The notes under the pieces: generated by a model | What the model was told of the DNA's origin: nothing | The model's input: the letters and a program-made list of their open reading frames with translations, nothing else | The model's database searches: none | Shown: one piece after another, positions 4,401 to 5,585 of the stretch | How the letters are laid out: every line of letters starts with the position of its first letter | Position numbering within the stretch: position 1 is the first letter of the stretch | Program-made: the position numbers and the translations under genes | Source: JAGMDK01 sp023128695 | GTDB taxonomy: Bacteria > Planctomycetota > Phycisphaerae > UBA1845 > Fen-1342 | Direction: 5' to 3' | Length of the DNA stretch: 5,585 nt | Assembly: GCA_030628805.1 (NCBI GenBank) | Contig: DAOVQG010000308.1 | Coordinates: 1-5,585, forward strand

Positions 4401-5585
4401 AAACACGAACTCCGAGTAAGAGAAAGAAAAAGGCCGAACAAACCTCCTCACAAAATCCCTGGGCGGAACTGGGATTGAACTCGGCCCTGCTCGACGCCGT
4501 CCGCCGAGTGGATTTCGAGACCCCCACCGATATACAGAGTGCCCTGATCCCGCACGCCCTGCGCGGCGAAGACTGCCTCGGGCAGGCCCGCACCGGCACC
4601 GGCAAGACGGCCGCCTTCGCCATCCCCATGCTTCAAATGCTGACCCCCGGCGAAGGTTTGCAAGCGATCGTGCTCACCCCCACCCGTGAACTCGCCGTCC
4701 AGGTCGATGACCATGTACGCCAGCTCAGCCATGGGCTCCCGCTGAAAACCGTCATCATCCTGGGCGGGCGGCGGATCAAAACGCAGATCGACGCCCTGCG
4801 CCGCCGGCCCGAAATCGCGATCGGCACTCCCGGCCGCGTGCTCGACCTGATGCGCCGCCGCGAACTGAACATCAAGCGGGTCAAGCTCGCGATCCTCGAC
4901 GAAGTTGACCGCATGTTGGACATCGGCTTCCGCGACGACATCCGCCGCATCCTCCGCCACATCGAGTCCGAGCATCAGACGATCTTCGTCTCGGCCACGA
5001 TTGACGAGGAGATTCAGAAGCTCGCCAAGTCGTTCATGCGCCGGCCGGTCGAGGTCAACGTCTCGCACGACATGCTCACGGTCGAGAGCGTTCACCAGGG
5101 CTTCGTCTCTGTGTTCCCGGAGGACAAGTTCAACACGCTACTGGGTTTTCTCAAGCACGAGGCCCCCTCGCTGGCGATCGTCTTCACCAACACCAAGCAC
5201 AAGGCCCGCCGCGTGGCCCAGCATCTCAAACGCGCGGGCGTCAACTGCATGGAAATCCACGGCGACCTGATCCAGGCCCGTCGCGACCGGGTGATGAAGA
5301 GCTTCCGCTCGCAGAGAATTCAGGTTTTGGTGGCGACCGACTTGGCGTCGCGCGGGCTGGACGTGATGGCCATCTCGCACATCGTGAACTTCGATGTCCC
5401 CGAGGACTCCTCCGGCTACGTTCACCGCATCGGTCGCACCGCCCGCATGGGCCAGACCGGCTACGCGGTTACGTTTGTCACGCCGGAAGAGGGCAAGCTC
5501 CTGACGGAGATTGAGAAGCTGATCAACCAGGAGATTCCGCAGTTCGATCCGCCCTGGCTGATCAAGCGCCCGCCCGGCCCGGAGC
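4391..5585 (+). CDS. DEAD-box ATP-dependent RNA helicase (RhlE/CsdA-like), 3' end outside window
   Basis: ATP-dependent RNA unwinding protein, presumably cytoplasmic, acting in RNA decay, ribosome assembly or cold adaptation in relatives. Seen: 398 codons are open to the window end, covering both RecA-like domains. Q motif F42-ETPTDIQ49; motif I ARTGTGKT (66-73, Lys72); Ia PTRELAVQ (97-104); Ib TPGR (146-149); motif II DEVD (170-173); motif III SAT (201-203); a motif IV region around LAIVFTNTK; motif V ATDLASRGLDV (315-325); motif VI HRIGRTAR (345-352). Motif II carries Val in place of Ala. The short N-terminal extension is basic (KRKKKAE), and the C-terminal extension that would assign a subfamily is not visible. 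GTG 4391 was chosen because an in-frame TGA lies at 4376-4378; a weak GAGGTG lies about 9 nt upstream. The gene diverges from gspF and shows no evident functional tie to secretion. Confidence 0.93.
   Translation, partial: MPVKTRTPSKRKKKAEQTSSQNPWAELGLNSALLDAVRRVDFETPTDIQSALIPHALRGEDCLGQARTGTGKTAAFAIPMLQMLTPGEGLQAIVLTPTRELAVQVDDHVRQLSHGLPLKTVIILGGRRIKTQIDALRRRPEIAIGTPGRVLDLMRRRELNIKRVKLAILDEVDRMLDIGFRDDIRRILRHIESEHQTIFVSATIDEEIQKLAKSFMRRPVEVNVSHDMLTVESVHQGFVSVFPEDKFNTLLGFLKHEAPSLAIVFTNTKHKARRVAQHLKRAGVNCMEIHGDLIQARRDRVMKSFRSQRIQVLVATDLASRGLDVMAISHIVNFDVPEDSSGYVHRIGRTARMGQTGYAVTFVTPEEGKLLTEIEKLINQEIPQFDPPWLIKRPPGPE

Noticed and set aside
3987..4451. Open frames on both strands across the 27/33-nt array (RTRSVSEG and SLADASGSV peptides)
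   Set aside because: The repeat periods are multiples of three, so frames stay open by construction; there is no unique domain and no ribosome binding site.
4448..5095. 215-codon minus-strand frame inside the helicase region
   Set aside because: It is the antisense shadow of a helicase with all canonical motifs on the plus strand.

Overview
The window looks like a chromosomal piece of a GC-rich Planctomycetota bacterium. This is an inference. It rests on several families of short palindromic or tandem repeats that I associate with planctomycete genomes: the GCCGGT hairpin array, the GGACTTTAGTCC/GGGCTAAAAGCCC double hairpin, the TCAGCGGTCAGC elements and an array whose minus-strand reading is RTRSVSEG. 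They occur here together with a type II secretion pseudopilin cluster whose proteins are unusually acidic. No similarity search was possible, so lineage and gene names rest on motif recognition alone.

Layout: most of the window (1-3834) is a minus-strand cluster in the order gspF (3834-2629), gspG (2386-1931), gspH (1582-917) and a gspI-like gene (920 to beyond base 1). GspF is the inner-membrane platform protein. GspG is the major pseudopilin. GspH and the GspI-like protein are minor pseudopilins that would cap the pseudopilus. Together they form the inner-membrane piston of a type II secretion system. The secretin, ATPase and prepilin peptidase genes are not in view; further gsp genes probably continue off the left edge. 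On the plus strand, diverging from gspF, a DEAD-box RNA helicase gene starts at 4391 and runs off the right edge.

Every gap carries a different repeat family. The gspF-gspG gap has an inverted TCAGCGGTCAGC pair. The gspG-gspH gap has a double hairpin plus about 4.5 copies of a 57-nt two-hairpin unit. The 556-nt gap between gspF and the helicase has a 27/33-nt tandem array with an inverted copy at its left side.

The most interesting point is at gspH/gspI. gspH ends in ATGA, overlapping an ATG at 920 that is in frame with the GspI-like prepilin. The reading frame then crosses two palindromic repeats before reaching the prepilin cleavage site, giving a predicted 65-residue leader of which about half is repeat-derived. 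Because prepilin peptidase would remove this leader, the insertion could be tolerated. I see no CRISPR array, tRNA, rRNA or transposase, and no evidence of a wholly new system.
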